Shown: in pieces, positions 1-6,005 of the stretch
Position numbering within the stretch: position 1 is the stretch's first letter
Layout of the letters: each line of letters opens with the position of its first letter
DNA from: Thermodesulfobacteriota bacterium
GTDB taxonomy: Bacteria; Desulfobacterota; BSN033; UBA1163
NCBI GenBank assembly: GCA_030024065.1
Contig: JASEIE010000234.1
Coordinates: forward strand, 1 to 6,397
Reading direction: 5' to 3'
Length of the DNA: 6,397 bases
Program-made: the position numbers and the translations under genes
The notes under the pieces: model-generated
Told to the model about the DNA's origin: nothing
The model's input: only the letters and a program-made list of their open reading frames with translations
Databases searched by the model: none

Positions 1-45
1 CTGGCAAACACCTTTCAGTCCCCAAGGCAGAAATAAGTAGGAAAC

Positions 46-1341
46 TCACGCTAGAACTTCCCGAATGGCTTCACTTGCGCCCCTCGTGGCGGTACCGGCC
101 ATTCGATTCATGATCTCCCTAAGCCTTTCCTGTCCAGCCTTGGCGATGATAAACTCGATGGCCGATGCGGCCTGGGCGTAGGCAAGTTGGACATCTTCCG
201 GGGTCTCTAGCTGGATGAGGGAGGGTTCCATCTTCTCAAATCGGATGAGCTTTCGATCTGTCAAGGCCCGGGAAAGAAGGGTCTGATAAAGTGGGGAAAG
301 ATAAGAAGGACCATTTCGCCACCGGGTCTCCTCGTACTTTGCCAGTCCTTCATGGAACCAGATGGGGGCCTTGTTCGATGTCAACTTCACGATCAGATAG
401 TGCATGTATTCATGGCTGATGGCGTCCAGCCAGCGGTAGCCGTAGACCAAAGCCTTCGGAGAGAGAAACTGTAGTTTGTTAAACTTGGCTAAACCCACCG
501 CGCCGGTGACCTCAATATCCCGGACTGACAGAGTGGAGGCGAGGTAAAAGGCTTTGGCATCCGGAAATAATTCAACCCTTACCTTCTCTTTGGGCTGAAA
601 CCCGTACTGCTGGGCCATGATCTGGTAAGTCTTCTCCAGGGCATCGGTCAGGTAATCCACCAGGATGCCGTCCTGCTTCTCATCGAGAAGAATCACGAAA
701 TGGGGGGTTTCATATCGCTTAAAGGGGGTAAGGACATTGATCGTCTCCTCGGTCAGCAGGGCATATCCCCTCCGGGTATCATCCTCTCCGCCCACTTCCA
801 TGGCCAATTTCATCAGCTTCAGGGATTCCTGGTAGTCGCCCCGATGGAATGCGATCTGTGAAGCAATCTCAAGAAGCTGTGGGTCCCTCGGCTCTTTTGC
901 AAGGGCTTCCTTTACCTCCGACCAAATCTCCTCCACATCCCACCTCTCCATCTTCGCCGTCAGGGATTGGATGACCTCCGGTGAGACTGCATGAGAGATC
1001 GAAGGTAGGATTATAAAGGCAGTAAGAACGATAACAATGACAGATGTTAATACAAATAAATTCAATAGACTGTCATTGCGAGGAGTCCTGCGGTTCGCTG
1101 GATGACGAAGCAATGTCCCGAGCAAAACGAGGGAACTCTTGAGATTGCCACGCCTGCGTGCCATAACGTCTGTCTGCACAACCTGCTCGCCGAACAAGTT
1201 CTTTGGCAGGCGAGAGCCTTTCCGCAAAGGCAGGTACTTTGGCGTGCCGGCACGCCCTTTCCCGAAGGGACTCTCGTCCCTCCGGGACGGAGCGGGCTCG
1301 CAATGACAATATGATAAAAGGTGAGTTCGTATTAGTCTCAT
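46..1341 (-). CDS. Peptidase MA-like (gluzincin-type) metalloprotease-like protein with TPR-like N-domain and disrupted signal region
   Basis: Seen: 431 codons. HEYMH (residues 310-314) followed 16 residues later by HEGLAKYEE (H330, E331) is the HExxH...E zinc-ligand layout of gluzincin proteases of the peptidase-MA-like group. Residues 130-185 (WDVEEIW...HRGDYQESLKLMKLAMEVG) look like TPR-type helical pairs. Residues 93-118 form a strong hydrophobic segment ending SHA, a plausible signal peptide with cleavage after A118 or an anchor. The ATG overlaps the upstream gene's stop as ATGA, so the start is probably the ancestral, translationally coupled one. Residues 12-90 are encoded by an inserted inverted-repeat element and are not native protein; they separate the basic MRLIRTH n-region from the hydrophobic core. 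Inferred: an envelope-associated hydrolase acting outside the cytoplasm; substrate unknown. Whether export still works, or translation restarts at the TTG at codon 93, cannot be decided. Expression as a full-length product is uncertain; the catalytic part looks intact. Confidence 0.82.
   Translation of the reverse strand: MRLIRTHLLSYCHCEPAPSRRDESPFGKGRAGTPKYLPLRKGSRLPKNLFGEQVVQTDVMARRRGNLKSSLVLLGTLLRHPANRRTPRNDSLLNLFVLTSVIVIVLTAFIILPSISHAVSPEVIQSLTAKMERWDVEEIWSEVKEALAKEPRDPQLLEIASQIAFHRGDYQESLKLMKLAMEVGGEDDTRRGYALLTEETINVLTPFKRYETPHFVILLDEKQDGILVDYLTDALEKTYQIMAQQYGFQPKEKVRVELFPDAKAFYLASTLSVRDIEVTGAVGLAKFNKLQFLSPKALVYGYRWLDAISHEYMHYLIVKLTSNKAPIWFHEGLAKYEETRWRNGPSYLSPLYQTLLSRALTDRKLIRFEKMEPSLIQLETPEDVQLAYAQAASAIEFIIAKAGQERLREIMNRMAGTATRGASEAIREVLA
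1071..1308. repeat. Dispersed inverted-repeat (MITE-like) element inside the start of the peptidase gene
   Basis: The segment begins TGTCATTGCGAG and ends CTCGCAATGACA, perfect 12-bp terminal inverted repeats spanning 238 bp. Inside are further palindromes: GGCGTGCCGGCACGCC (1241-1256), CCTTT-CCGC-AAAGG (about 1218-1231) and GTCC/GGAC around 1277-1287. It carries no gene of its own. The 'TCATTGCGAG...CTCGCAATGA' ends resemble a nonautonomous repeat that I recall as common in many environmental bacterial genomes (recall, not a search). No clear target-site duplication is visible in the flanks. It is read through in frame by the minus-strand peptidase gene, contributing codons 12-90. A length of 238 is not a multiple of three, so the insertion changed the frame unless flanking bases also changed. 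Only this copy is in the window. Confidence 0.85.
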
Positions 1342-4300
1342 TCTGTTAGACCTTTGAAGTATCTCTCCACCTCTCTTCTGTATGGAGAGGGGATACCTTC
1401 CTTCAGGGATTCCATGACCTTCTCTCTCAAGATCTGAGGTGCCTTATAGGTATCTTTTGAAGGCGGATCAAACTCCTCCCTGTCAATGCCTGTGTAGCCC
1501 TTCTCCCGAGGCCTTCTCAATTCAGGCTGTGGAAGGGTGGGCATAGGAACCCACGGGCCATAATACCATCCGGGCCTGGGATCATAACCCCAAAGATAAC
1601 CCCATCGATTCTGCATCTGCATGGCCATTTGCTGGGCCATCTGTTGGGCCATCTGCTGCATCGCCTGCTGTGATCTGGTCAAACTTCTGATGGCCTCCTG
1701 TTCTGGAGGAATGGCACCCGGAGCATCCTCTCCCTTGAGTCTTCCGGAGGCCTTCCCCATGGAGTCGGTTGCCTCCTTCAGGTCGTTCAGGATCTCCGTA
1801 TCCATGCCGGGGAAGAGTTGGGAAAGCATCTCCAGTTTCTCTGTCAAATTTCTGCTTCTCTTCTCGATGTTCTCCTGCCGCGAAGAGAGACGAGGGAACT
1901 TCTCCTTATTGTTCGGGGTCATAAGCTCTCTGGGATCTGGACTTAGATTCTCTGCCATCTTCCTCAGCTCTTCGATGAGCTTCTGTGTCTCGTCCCTTCC
2001 AGAAAGTTCTTTTTCCAAATCCTTCGCCATATGGGAAAAACTTTCAATTTTTCCCTCTCTGAGAAGTACTTCCAAATCCTCTATCAGACACGCCTCCCCT
2101 TGCTCATGTGAATGGGTACGTTTGAGGTGCTCCAAAATCTCCTTAAATCTGGGCTTGAAACGAGAAAGCCTCTTTTCGGTCTCTTCCTCCACCCTTATCT
2201 TTACCTCTTTATCGATTCTCTCTGTCTCGTTGAGGATCTCCCTCTGTTCAGCCAGTATTTTTCCAAGTTCACTGGTCTGGCGGGCCATCTCGGCCTGAAG
2301 TTTGTCGAAGGAGCCCATGTTCGCTTGTGCTCCCGCTCTTGCCAGGGCGGCCATCATCTCCGAGAGGGTCTGCAGCAGCCTCTGAGCCGCCTCAAGCGCG
2401 CCTGCCAGGTCTCCTGCCATGAGCTTCTTCTGAATCTCGTCAAGGTCTTTGAACAGATCCTGAAAATCCATCCCGCTGAGCTCAGGGCTGTTGATAAACT
2501 CATCGGGCAGTTGGGTCGCCATTTTGCTCAAGGCGTCCATGACCGTCTGGAGAAGCTGTCTCAGTTTGTCCAGTTCTTGCATCATGGCCTTCAGGGCTTC
2601 CGGGGTCAAAGGTCCCTTGAAGTCGCGCAGGGTATCGATGAGACGTCTCTCCCGGTTTCTTATCTCACGGGCCAGGGCCTCCACTTCATTCATCCTGGCT
2701 TTCTTGGCAACATCCTCTGCAAGAAGAGCCAATCTCTCCAGCTCCCGGGTGACTGTCTCCTTTGGTTCTTTATGGATTCTATTATTCAGGAAGGCCAAAT
2801 TGCGTTTGAGCGCCTCCAGATCGTAACGTTGTATCTTATCCTCTCCCATTCGCTCGAGATTCTTATCAACCTGTTCCAGTATTTTTGTCAGCTGTTGGGA
2901 TAGCTCATCTTTATCCCTTGTCTCTTCCAACTGATCTGCCAGAAGATCGAGGAGGGCGTCTGCAATCCGCTGGGCCTCCTCCACCTCCTTGGCAGCCCGA
3001 TCCCTCTCATCCCTGACGTATAGGGTTAAAGTCCTTGAATAACCTGCCTTGGGGCCGGAGACAGAATCGTTGTCCCAGACCTCAAGACGATAGACCACCC
3101 TGTCTCCCGGAGTCAGGGCCAGACCGGTCAGATCCCACTTGAATGTTTCGGGGCCCAGAGAACGTCCGCTGTTTGTGCTCTTCAGGCTAATAAAGCGTTC
3201 CATGCCTCCCATCTGATAACTCAATCTTACCGCTGTAATTCCAAAATCGTCTCTCGCAGTGTAAACGATGGGGGTAACTTCTGTGCCCGCGACCTCAAGA
3301 TCCTGTGCGGGGCTGATGATTTCCGCCTCAGGGTATTTATCAGGAAGAAGATGGATTCGGTACTGGGCCGGGTTGGGGTTCTCGAACCCCAACCCATCCT
3401 TCACATGAATGGAGTAGGTGCCAGGATAGAAGACTGCCAAGCTTCCCGTCAGGTGGTCTCCTTTCACATTGAGAGCGAGCTGGTTTCCCTGGTTCAGGAC
3501 GACCTTCCCCTCCTTCACGGGCTTATTTGTCTGCGCTTCCAGATTTACCATTGTCCCCTTCAAGGCCTCGATATGTCCTTCCTGTCTGACCTCCTTGGGA
3601 AGATGGGTATAGTCAGGAGGGATCAGGGTGAGCTTCACTTTTTCCACTTCAGGGGGGTCAACCACACGAATACTGTAAACTGGAGAGGCGCCATGGCCGC
3701 CATGGGCCTGATATTGAAAAGTATATTGGGCTGAAGAAATCTTATAGAAGAAACCTCCGTTTCCTTCTAACTCCATCGGCAGCCGGACGGGTCCACGATT
3801 TTCAGGCCAGATTGTGAGGGTCATCTCATCCGGGACATTCCCGGATGCCTTCGCCTTAATCGCTATTTGAGTTCCCCGAAGTACAATTCCCCCTCTGGGT
3901 TCAACAGAGATGAAAGTCTCCCTTACAGGCAGATGGGAAAGAGGATCGAGTATCAGGGCGAGAGAGCGGCCGGGAAATTGAGGATCCAGAGCGAGAACCA
4001 GAGAAAAGGTGATAAGAAGAGGCACCAGCAATCTGAGATGTCTGAGTGCGCCTTTGAGGCTCACCATCTGCCAGGATTTAATCTCCTGAACCTCTTCGGC
4101 TGTCTTCCTCAGTTGGGCTTTCACCAACCCTTCGGAAATCCTGCCAGAGCCTGAGCCTTTTTGAATCTCATTAAAGAGAAGGAGTGAATTGGTTACGTCA
4201 TCTCTCAACCGGGGAAACTTCTCTTCCAACCCTCTGACGGTTTGTCCTATAGATAATCTCGAGAAGATTCGCCATAAACCCAGCAAGAGGAGGAAGAACA

Positions 4301-4514
4301 AAGAAAGGAGGGCTGCAAGGGAGTAGATGAACGGGAGATAAGGGAATGTGTCCCTCAACTCCAGGGCGAAAGGGCTCCCTAAAAGAACCAGGACAGAACC
4401 GGAGGAAAGAAGGAGGACGAATTCAAGAGTAACACGGAGCTGAGAGCGACGAGAGATTCTCCGGAGAAATCGGGTGAGGAGGCCATAATCACGATGTAAA
4501 CTTTCTCTTGGCAT
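1338..4514 (-). CDS. DUF4175-family-like large membrane-anchored coiled-coil protein
   Basis: About 1058 residues from the ATG at 4514, chosen because GAGGG (4522-4526) sits 7 nt upstream; a TTG at 4529 would add five residues but lacks a ribosome site. Seen (numbering from ATG): membrane segments near 31-51, 59-81 and 158-176; a beta-rich, Ig-like extracytoplasmic region about 200-500 (PPDYTHLPKE, ARDDFGITAVRLSYQM, GDRVVYRLEVWDND); then charged heptad-like helices from about 505 to 900; a QQMA tandem tract near 948-969; a Trp/Tyr/Pro-rich stretch (WGYDPRPGWYYGPW); and a C-terminal helix ending YRREVERYFKGL. This order and the Q/M tract match DUF4175/TIGR02302-type proteins as I recall them. 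In related genomes such proteins often sit near MoxR/DUF58/BatA-like genes, but none is visible here. The function is unknown; an envelope scaffold or stress role is inference. It is first in the operon and overlaps the peptidase start by ATGA. Confidence 0.8.
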   Translation of the reverse strand: MPRESLHRDYGLLTRFLRRISRRSQLRVTLEFVLLLSSGSVLVLLGSPFALELRDTFPYLPFIYSLAALLSLFFLLLLGLWRIFSRLSIGQTVRGLEEKFPRLRDDVTNSLLLFNEIQKGSGSGRISEGLVKAQLRKTAEEVQEIKSWQMVSLKGALRHLRLLVPLLITFSLVLALDPQFPGRSLALILDPLSHLPVRETFISVEPRGGIVLRGTQIAIKAKASGNVPDEMTLTIWPENRGPVRLPMELEGNGGFFYKISSAQYTFQYQAHGGHGASPVYSIRVVDPPEVEKVKLTLIPPDYTHLPKEVRQEGHIEALKGTMVNLEAQTNKPVKEGKVVLNQGNQLALNVKGDHLTGSLAVFYPGTYSIHVKDGLGFENPNPAQYRIHLLPDKYPEAEIISPAQDLEVAGTEVTPIVYTARDDFGITAVRLSYQMGGMERFISLKSTNSGRSLGPETFKWDLTGLALTPGDRVVYRLEVWDNDSVSGPKAGYSRTLTLYVRDERDRAAKEVEEAQRIADALLDLLADQLEETRDKDELSQQLTKILEQVDKNLERMGEDKIQRYDLEALKRNLAFLNNRIHKEPKETVTRELERLALLAEDVAKKARMNEVEALAREIRNRERRLIDTLRDFKGPLTPEALKAMMQELDKLRQLLQTVMDALSKMATQLPDEFINSPELSGMDFQDLFKDLDEIQKKLMAGDLAGALEAAQRLLQTLSEMMAALARAGAQANMGSFDKLQAEMARQTSELGKILAEQREILNETERIDKEVKIRVEEETEKRLSRFKPRFKEILEHLKRTHSHEQGEACLIEDLEVLLREGKIESFSHMAKDLEKELSGRDETQKLIEELRKMAENLSPDPRELMTPNNKEKFPRLSSRQENIEKRSRNLTEKLEMLSQLFPGMDTEILNDLKEATDSMGKASGRLKGEDAPGAIPPEQEAIRSLTRSQQAMQQMAQQMAQQMAMQMQNRWGYLWGYDPRPGWYYGPWVPMPTLPQPELRRPREKGYTGIDREEFDPPSKDTYKAPQILREKVMESLKEGIPSPYRREVERYFKGLTE
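1615..1662 (-). repeat. Imperfect 12-bp tandem repeat encoding QQMA units
   Basis: Four 12-bp units on the plus strand (variants of ATCTGCTGGGCC) encode repeated M-A-Q-Q on the minus strand, near the C-terminal end of the DUF4175-like protein's helical region. It is a within-gene coding repeat that could vary in copy number by slippage. The units differ by one to a few bases, so it does not look newly expanded. Confidence 0.65.
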
Positions 4515-4521
4515 CACCGCC

Positions 4522-4526
4522 GCCCT
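4522..4526 (-). promoter_or_regulatory. Ribosome binding site deciding the DUF4175-like start
   Basis: On the minus strand, GAGGG lies 7 nt before the ATG at 4514. It favours this ATG over the in-frame TTG at 4529, which overlaps the motif region and has no Shine-Dalgarno sequence of its own. Confidence 0.6.
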
Positions 4527-4538
4527 CAAATAGAATTA

Positions 4539-4567
4539 ATTATAACACATATTTCCTTTTCCGTTAG
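4539..4567 (-). promoter_or_regulatory. Candidate promoter of the DUF4175-like/peptidase operon
   Basis: The minus strand carries a perfect TATAAT (4544-4539). Expected transcription start is near 4532, leaving an 18-nt leader that contains the GAGGG ribosome site. The -35 region at 4562-4567 (CTAACG) is a poor match, so the promoter may be weak or activator-dependent. It is divergent from the NTPase promoter. Confidence 0.45.
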
Positions 4568-4573
4568 ATCTGA

Positions 4574-4602
4574 TTGTAGCCTCATCGTAATTCGATTATA
4601 AT
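4574..4602 (+). promoter_or_regulatory. Candidate promoter of the NTPase gene
   Basis: TTGTAG (4574-4579), a 17-nt spacer and a perfect TATAAT (4597-4602) precede the NTPase start by 23 nt. The -35 matches only the TTG half of the consensus. Two TATAAT boxes lie back to back in this short divergent region, so the two promoters may compete or share a regulator. Confidence 0.5.
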
Positions 4603-4625
4603 TTTAAACGACATGGGTCGAATGA

Positions 4626-5165
4626 ATGAATGATATTAAAAAAATCCTCATCACCGGACTTCCGGGCGTCGGGAAGACCACACTGATCCAAAAGCTTTCG
4701 GAGGAGTTAACGCATCTTTGTCCTGTCGGTTTTTATACGACAGAGATCAGAGAAGAGGGAGTCCGAAAGGGATTTGAACTGGTCAGCCTTGAGGGTAGAA
4801 AAGGGCTCCTTTCTCATCAAGACATCAAAAGCCCTTACTGTGTAGGCCGATACAGGGTGGATGTCAAAGGTTTCGAAGAGTTCCTCACTTCCATCTCGTG
4901 GTCCGATCCTTCAGCCCGCCTTGTGATCATCGATGAAATCGGAAAGATGGAATGCCTCTCCGATAAATTTAAAAAACTCTTAATAGAGGGTTTAGATTCT
5001 GAAAAAGGTTTGATTGCAACGATTGCCTTGAAAGGAAGTGGACTGATCGCAGAGGTGAAAGAGAGGAAAGACGTAAACCTTTTCACAATGACAAAGAACA
5101 ACAGGGATTCTTTATTGTCTGAAATTTTAGGAGAAATCACCCTTTCCCTCACCTTCCGTCCTTAA
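4626..5165 (+). CDS. THEP1-type nucleoside-triphosphatase (NTPase_1 family)
   Basis: 179 residues, the usual length for this family. Seen: P-loop GLPGVGKTT at residues 11-19, Walker B LVIIDEIGKME at 99-109, and family-typical stretches VGFYTTEIREEGVRKGFELV (33-52), GRKGLLSH (57-64) and VGRYRVDVKGFEEF (73-86). Members hydrolyse ATP, GTP and other nucleoside triphosphates in vitro; the cellular role is not settled, and an RNA- or nucleotide-linked role is only suggested. Cytoplasmic; no membrane segment. Three overlapping ATGs (4622, 4626, 4630) occur; 4626 is the one in this frame and no strong Shine-Dalgarno is visible. The stop TAA at 5163-5165 directly precedes the archaemetzincin remnant, suggesting that the two were once cotranscribed. 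No sign of damage. Confidence 0.92.
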   Translation: MNDIKKILITGLPGVGKTTLIQKLSEELTHLCPVGFYTTEIREEGVRKGFELVSLEGRKGLLSHQDIKSPYCVGRYRVDVKGFEEFLTSISWSDPSARLVIIDEIGKMECLSDKFKKLLIEGLDSEKGLIATIALKGSGLIAEVKERKDVNLFTMTKNNRDSLLSEILGEITLSLTFRP

Positions 5166-5201
5166 ATGGAAGGTCAGGGGGATGAAGAAGAGCATTCTAA
5201 G

Positions 5202-5375
5202 ATGAGCATCCTCCTTGTCTCCATTGGAAACGTGGACTTAAAAATAATCCAGATTTTAAAAGATGATTTAAAAAGGGTTTTTAATAAACCCGTAGAAATT
5301 GGCAAAGGACTCTCCGAACCCCATTACGCTTACAATAAAATAATGAATTGTATGGTTTCATGGTATGCAATATAA
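5202..5375 (+). pseudogene. amzA: Archaemetzincin N-terminal fragment (truncated, no catalytic motif)
   Basis: Seen: MSILLVSIGNVDLKII...VFNKPVEIGKGL...HYAYNK resembles the N-terminus of archaemetzincins, in which an 'iGxv...v...L...F...V.ig..l....AYN..R.QY.S' pattern leads into the protease fold. After AYNK the similarity fades (IMNCMVSWYAI) and a stop comes at 5373-5375. The intact family is roughly 180 residues and needs HExxHxxGxxH plus a four-cysteine zinc site; none of this is present in any frame downstream. The frame is also open upstream to an ATG at 5166, directly after the NTPase stop; the ATG at 5202 matches the family start better. Likely a broken gene rather than a working peptide; the break lies close to the left side of the cassette region. 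Family assignment rests on a short N-terminal stretch only. Confidence 0.68.
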
Positions 5376-5572
5376 CATTAACTTTCAAACAAATTATTAG
5401 AGGACCAAAGAGTGTTGATTAAAATATTTAAAAACACCAACTATTTGAAATTATTTAAATAAGAAGCGATTTTATGTCCCGTGAACATCTTAAAAAACCA
5501 TGAAAATTTGTTTGACAAAATTGATTAGCAAGTATAGGATTTTAGGAAATTACACCCTGCAGTTCAATAATC
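5376..5572. other. AT-rich gene-poor stretch between archaemetzincin remnant and cassette region
   Basis: No coding region is supported on either strand; only short open frames occur, none recognisable. It is clearly richer in A/T runs than the genes to the left. I looked for the start of an integron integrase gene on the minus strand (expected next to attI) and saw none. Its last part contains a promoter-like TTGACA/TAGGAT pair pointing into the cassettes. If the array begins here, this stretch should include attI, but attI sites are too variable for me to recognise one. Confidence 0.6.
5512..5540 (+). promoter_or_regulatory. Candidate promoter reading into the cassettes (possible Pc)
   Basis: A perfect TTGACA (5512-5517), a 17-nt spacer and TAGGAT (5535-5540) sit upstream of the first cassette boundary at 5573. 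A TATAGG alternative (5533-5538) has a 15-nt spacer. It is the best consensus promoter in the window and matches the position of a cassette promoter (Pc) in integrons, where cassette genes usually lack their own. Confidence 0.55.
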
Positions 5573-5596
5573 GTTGGAACAAGAAAGGAAATAAAA

Positions 5597-5899
5597 ATGG
5601 GATGGCTTTCCGTTGTGTTAAGTGCTGTCGCTGCCTTCTTATTTTACAAAACTGGGCACCTCGCACTAATGATTCTTGCTATCGTCGCAGCCGTTGGCAA
5701 TTTCTGGTCATGGGGGGTAATGCATAATTACGCAACGGAATTGGCCAAGCGCCGGCAGAAGTACAAAGGCGGGTTTTATGACATCACAAGACAGGAAGCC
5801 ATAGCCGTACCAGATTGGATTTCCTGGATCAACATGGGGTTCAGTATCGCCGGCCTAATCCTCCTTGTCATTGCGATTATTATGGTAATAAAAAGATAA
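5597..5899 (+). CDS. Cassette-encoded small three-segment membrane protein, unknown function
   Basis: 100 residues; AAAGGA (5584-5589) is a good ribosome site 7 nt before the ATG. Seen: hydrophobic segments near 2-17, 21-38 and 75-97, with a polar basic stretch between (ATELAKRRQKYKGGFYDITRQEA). A Trp-rich turn NFWSWGVMHNY (35-45) looks like a conserved feature. No signal peptide, enzyme motif or toxin/antitoxin pattern recognised. It is the only gene of the first cassette, 17 nt after the cassette's 5' core bases, and its stop is 2 nt before the attC R'' box, a compact layout normal for cassettes. Probably an inner-membrane protein. Function not recognised. Confidence 0.85.
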   Translation: MGWLSVVLSAVAAFLFYKTGHLALMILAIVAAVGNFWSWGVMHNYATELAKRRQKYKGGFYDITRQEAIAVPDWISWINMGFSIAGLILLVIAIIMVIKR

Positions 5900-5901
5900 G
5901 G

Positions 5902-5991
5902 TTCCAACAAGTCAATCAAGGCGACGGGGAATAGGCCACGTCGCCTTTTAGCGGAGGTCGCTGCCCCCGCGCCTTATTTCTATCGTTAGAA
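5902..5991 (+). other. attC: attC recombination site of cassette 1 (complete)
   Basis: R'' TTCCAAC (5902-5908), 9-nt spacer, L'' AAGGCG-A-CGGGG (5918-5929), variable segment (5930-5964), L' CCCCG-CGCCTT (5965-5975), 9-nt spacer, R' GTTAGAA (5985-5991). L'' and L' pair perfectly over 11 bp except for one unpaired A at 5924. This is the layout of the aadA-type attC (AAGCCG-A-CGCCGC ... GCGGCG-CGGCTT, as recalled), with the extrahelical base that directs strand choice by the integrase. R''/R' pair 6 of 7 in the linear form, and 8 of 8 when R' is taken from the cassette's own start (GTTGGAAC), as expected in the circle. The variable segment has a small AGCG/CGCT hairpin. Confidence 0.88.
5918..5949 (+). 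terminator. Possible intrinsic terminator overlapping attC
   Basis: AAGGCGACG (5918-5926) can also pair with CGTCGCCTT (5939-5947), a 9-bp perfect stem with a 12-nt loop followed by two more T residues. In RNA this could stop transcription after cassette 1. It uses the same bases as the attC L'' arm, so the two folds exclude each other. The T-run is short, so termination is probably partial. Confidence 0.45.
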
Positions 5992-6005
5992 AGAACTAAA
6001 ATAAG

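Larger units (their letters stand above)
5574..5985 (+). mobile_element. Integron gene cassette 1 (complete)
   Basis: The boundaries follow the G^TT rule. GTTGGAAC lies at 5573-5580 and its exact reverse complement GTTCCAAC at 5901-5908, just after the gene's stop; the next core GTTAGAA starts at 5985. In a real cassette the first bases (TTGGAAC) belong to the same circular attC as the R'' box, so this self-complementarity is expected from mechanism. The unit is 412 bp, holds one gene in the usual orientation and has a short leader, all typical of cassettes. The left neighbour is unresolved: attI, a degraded attC, or a chromosomal junction. Confidence 0.85.

Noticed and set aside
1..45. Start of a third operon gene on the minus strand (GTG near position 10 with GGGGA upstream)
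   Set aside because: Only a few codons are in the window, so no product can be judged.
1073..1314. Open frames inside the repeat element on both strands
   Set aside because: They lie within the palindromic element, show no protein family character and are read-through frames of the repeat.
1621..2903. Long plus-strand open frames opposite the DUF4175-like gene
   Set aside because: They mirror the strongly supported minus-strand coding region, have Ser/Leu-rich or Gln/Leu-rich antisense composition and no family motifs.
5376..5572. Integron integrase start or attI site
   Set aside because: No integrase-like reading frame on the minus strand (the longest short frame there is MFTGHKIASYLNNFK), and attI cannot be recognised from sequence alone.
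5435..5580. Possible attC of a preceding cassette using CACCAAC (5435-5441) as R'' and GTTGGAA (5573-5579) as R'
   Set aside because: Five of seven bases pair, but no L''/L' arms are complementary at the expected spacing, and the segment is simply AT-rich.
5500..5727. 75-codon open frame overlapping the first cassette gene
   Set aside because: It runs in another frame across the cassette boundary, has a Cys/Arg-rich random composition and lacks a ribosome site; the membrane-protein frame explains the region.
5573..5908. CRISPR or ordinary inverted-repeat transposon ends (GTTGGAAC/GTTCCAAC)
   Set aside because: No repeated spacers, no transposase and no target duplication; the attC arms and the repeat of the same logic in the next unit fit cassettes far better.
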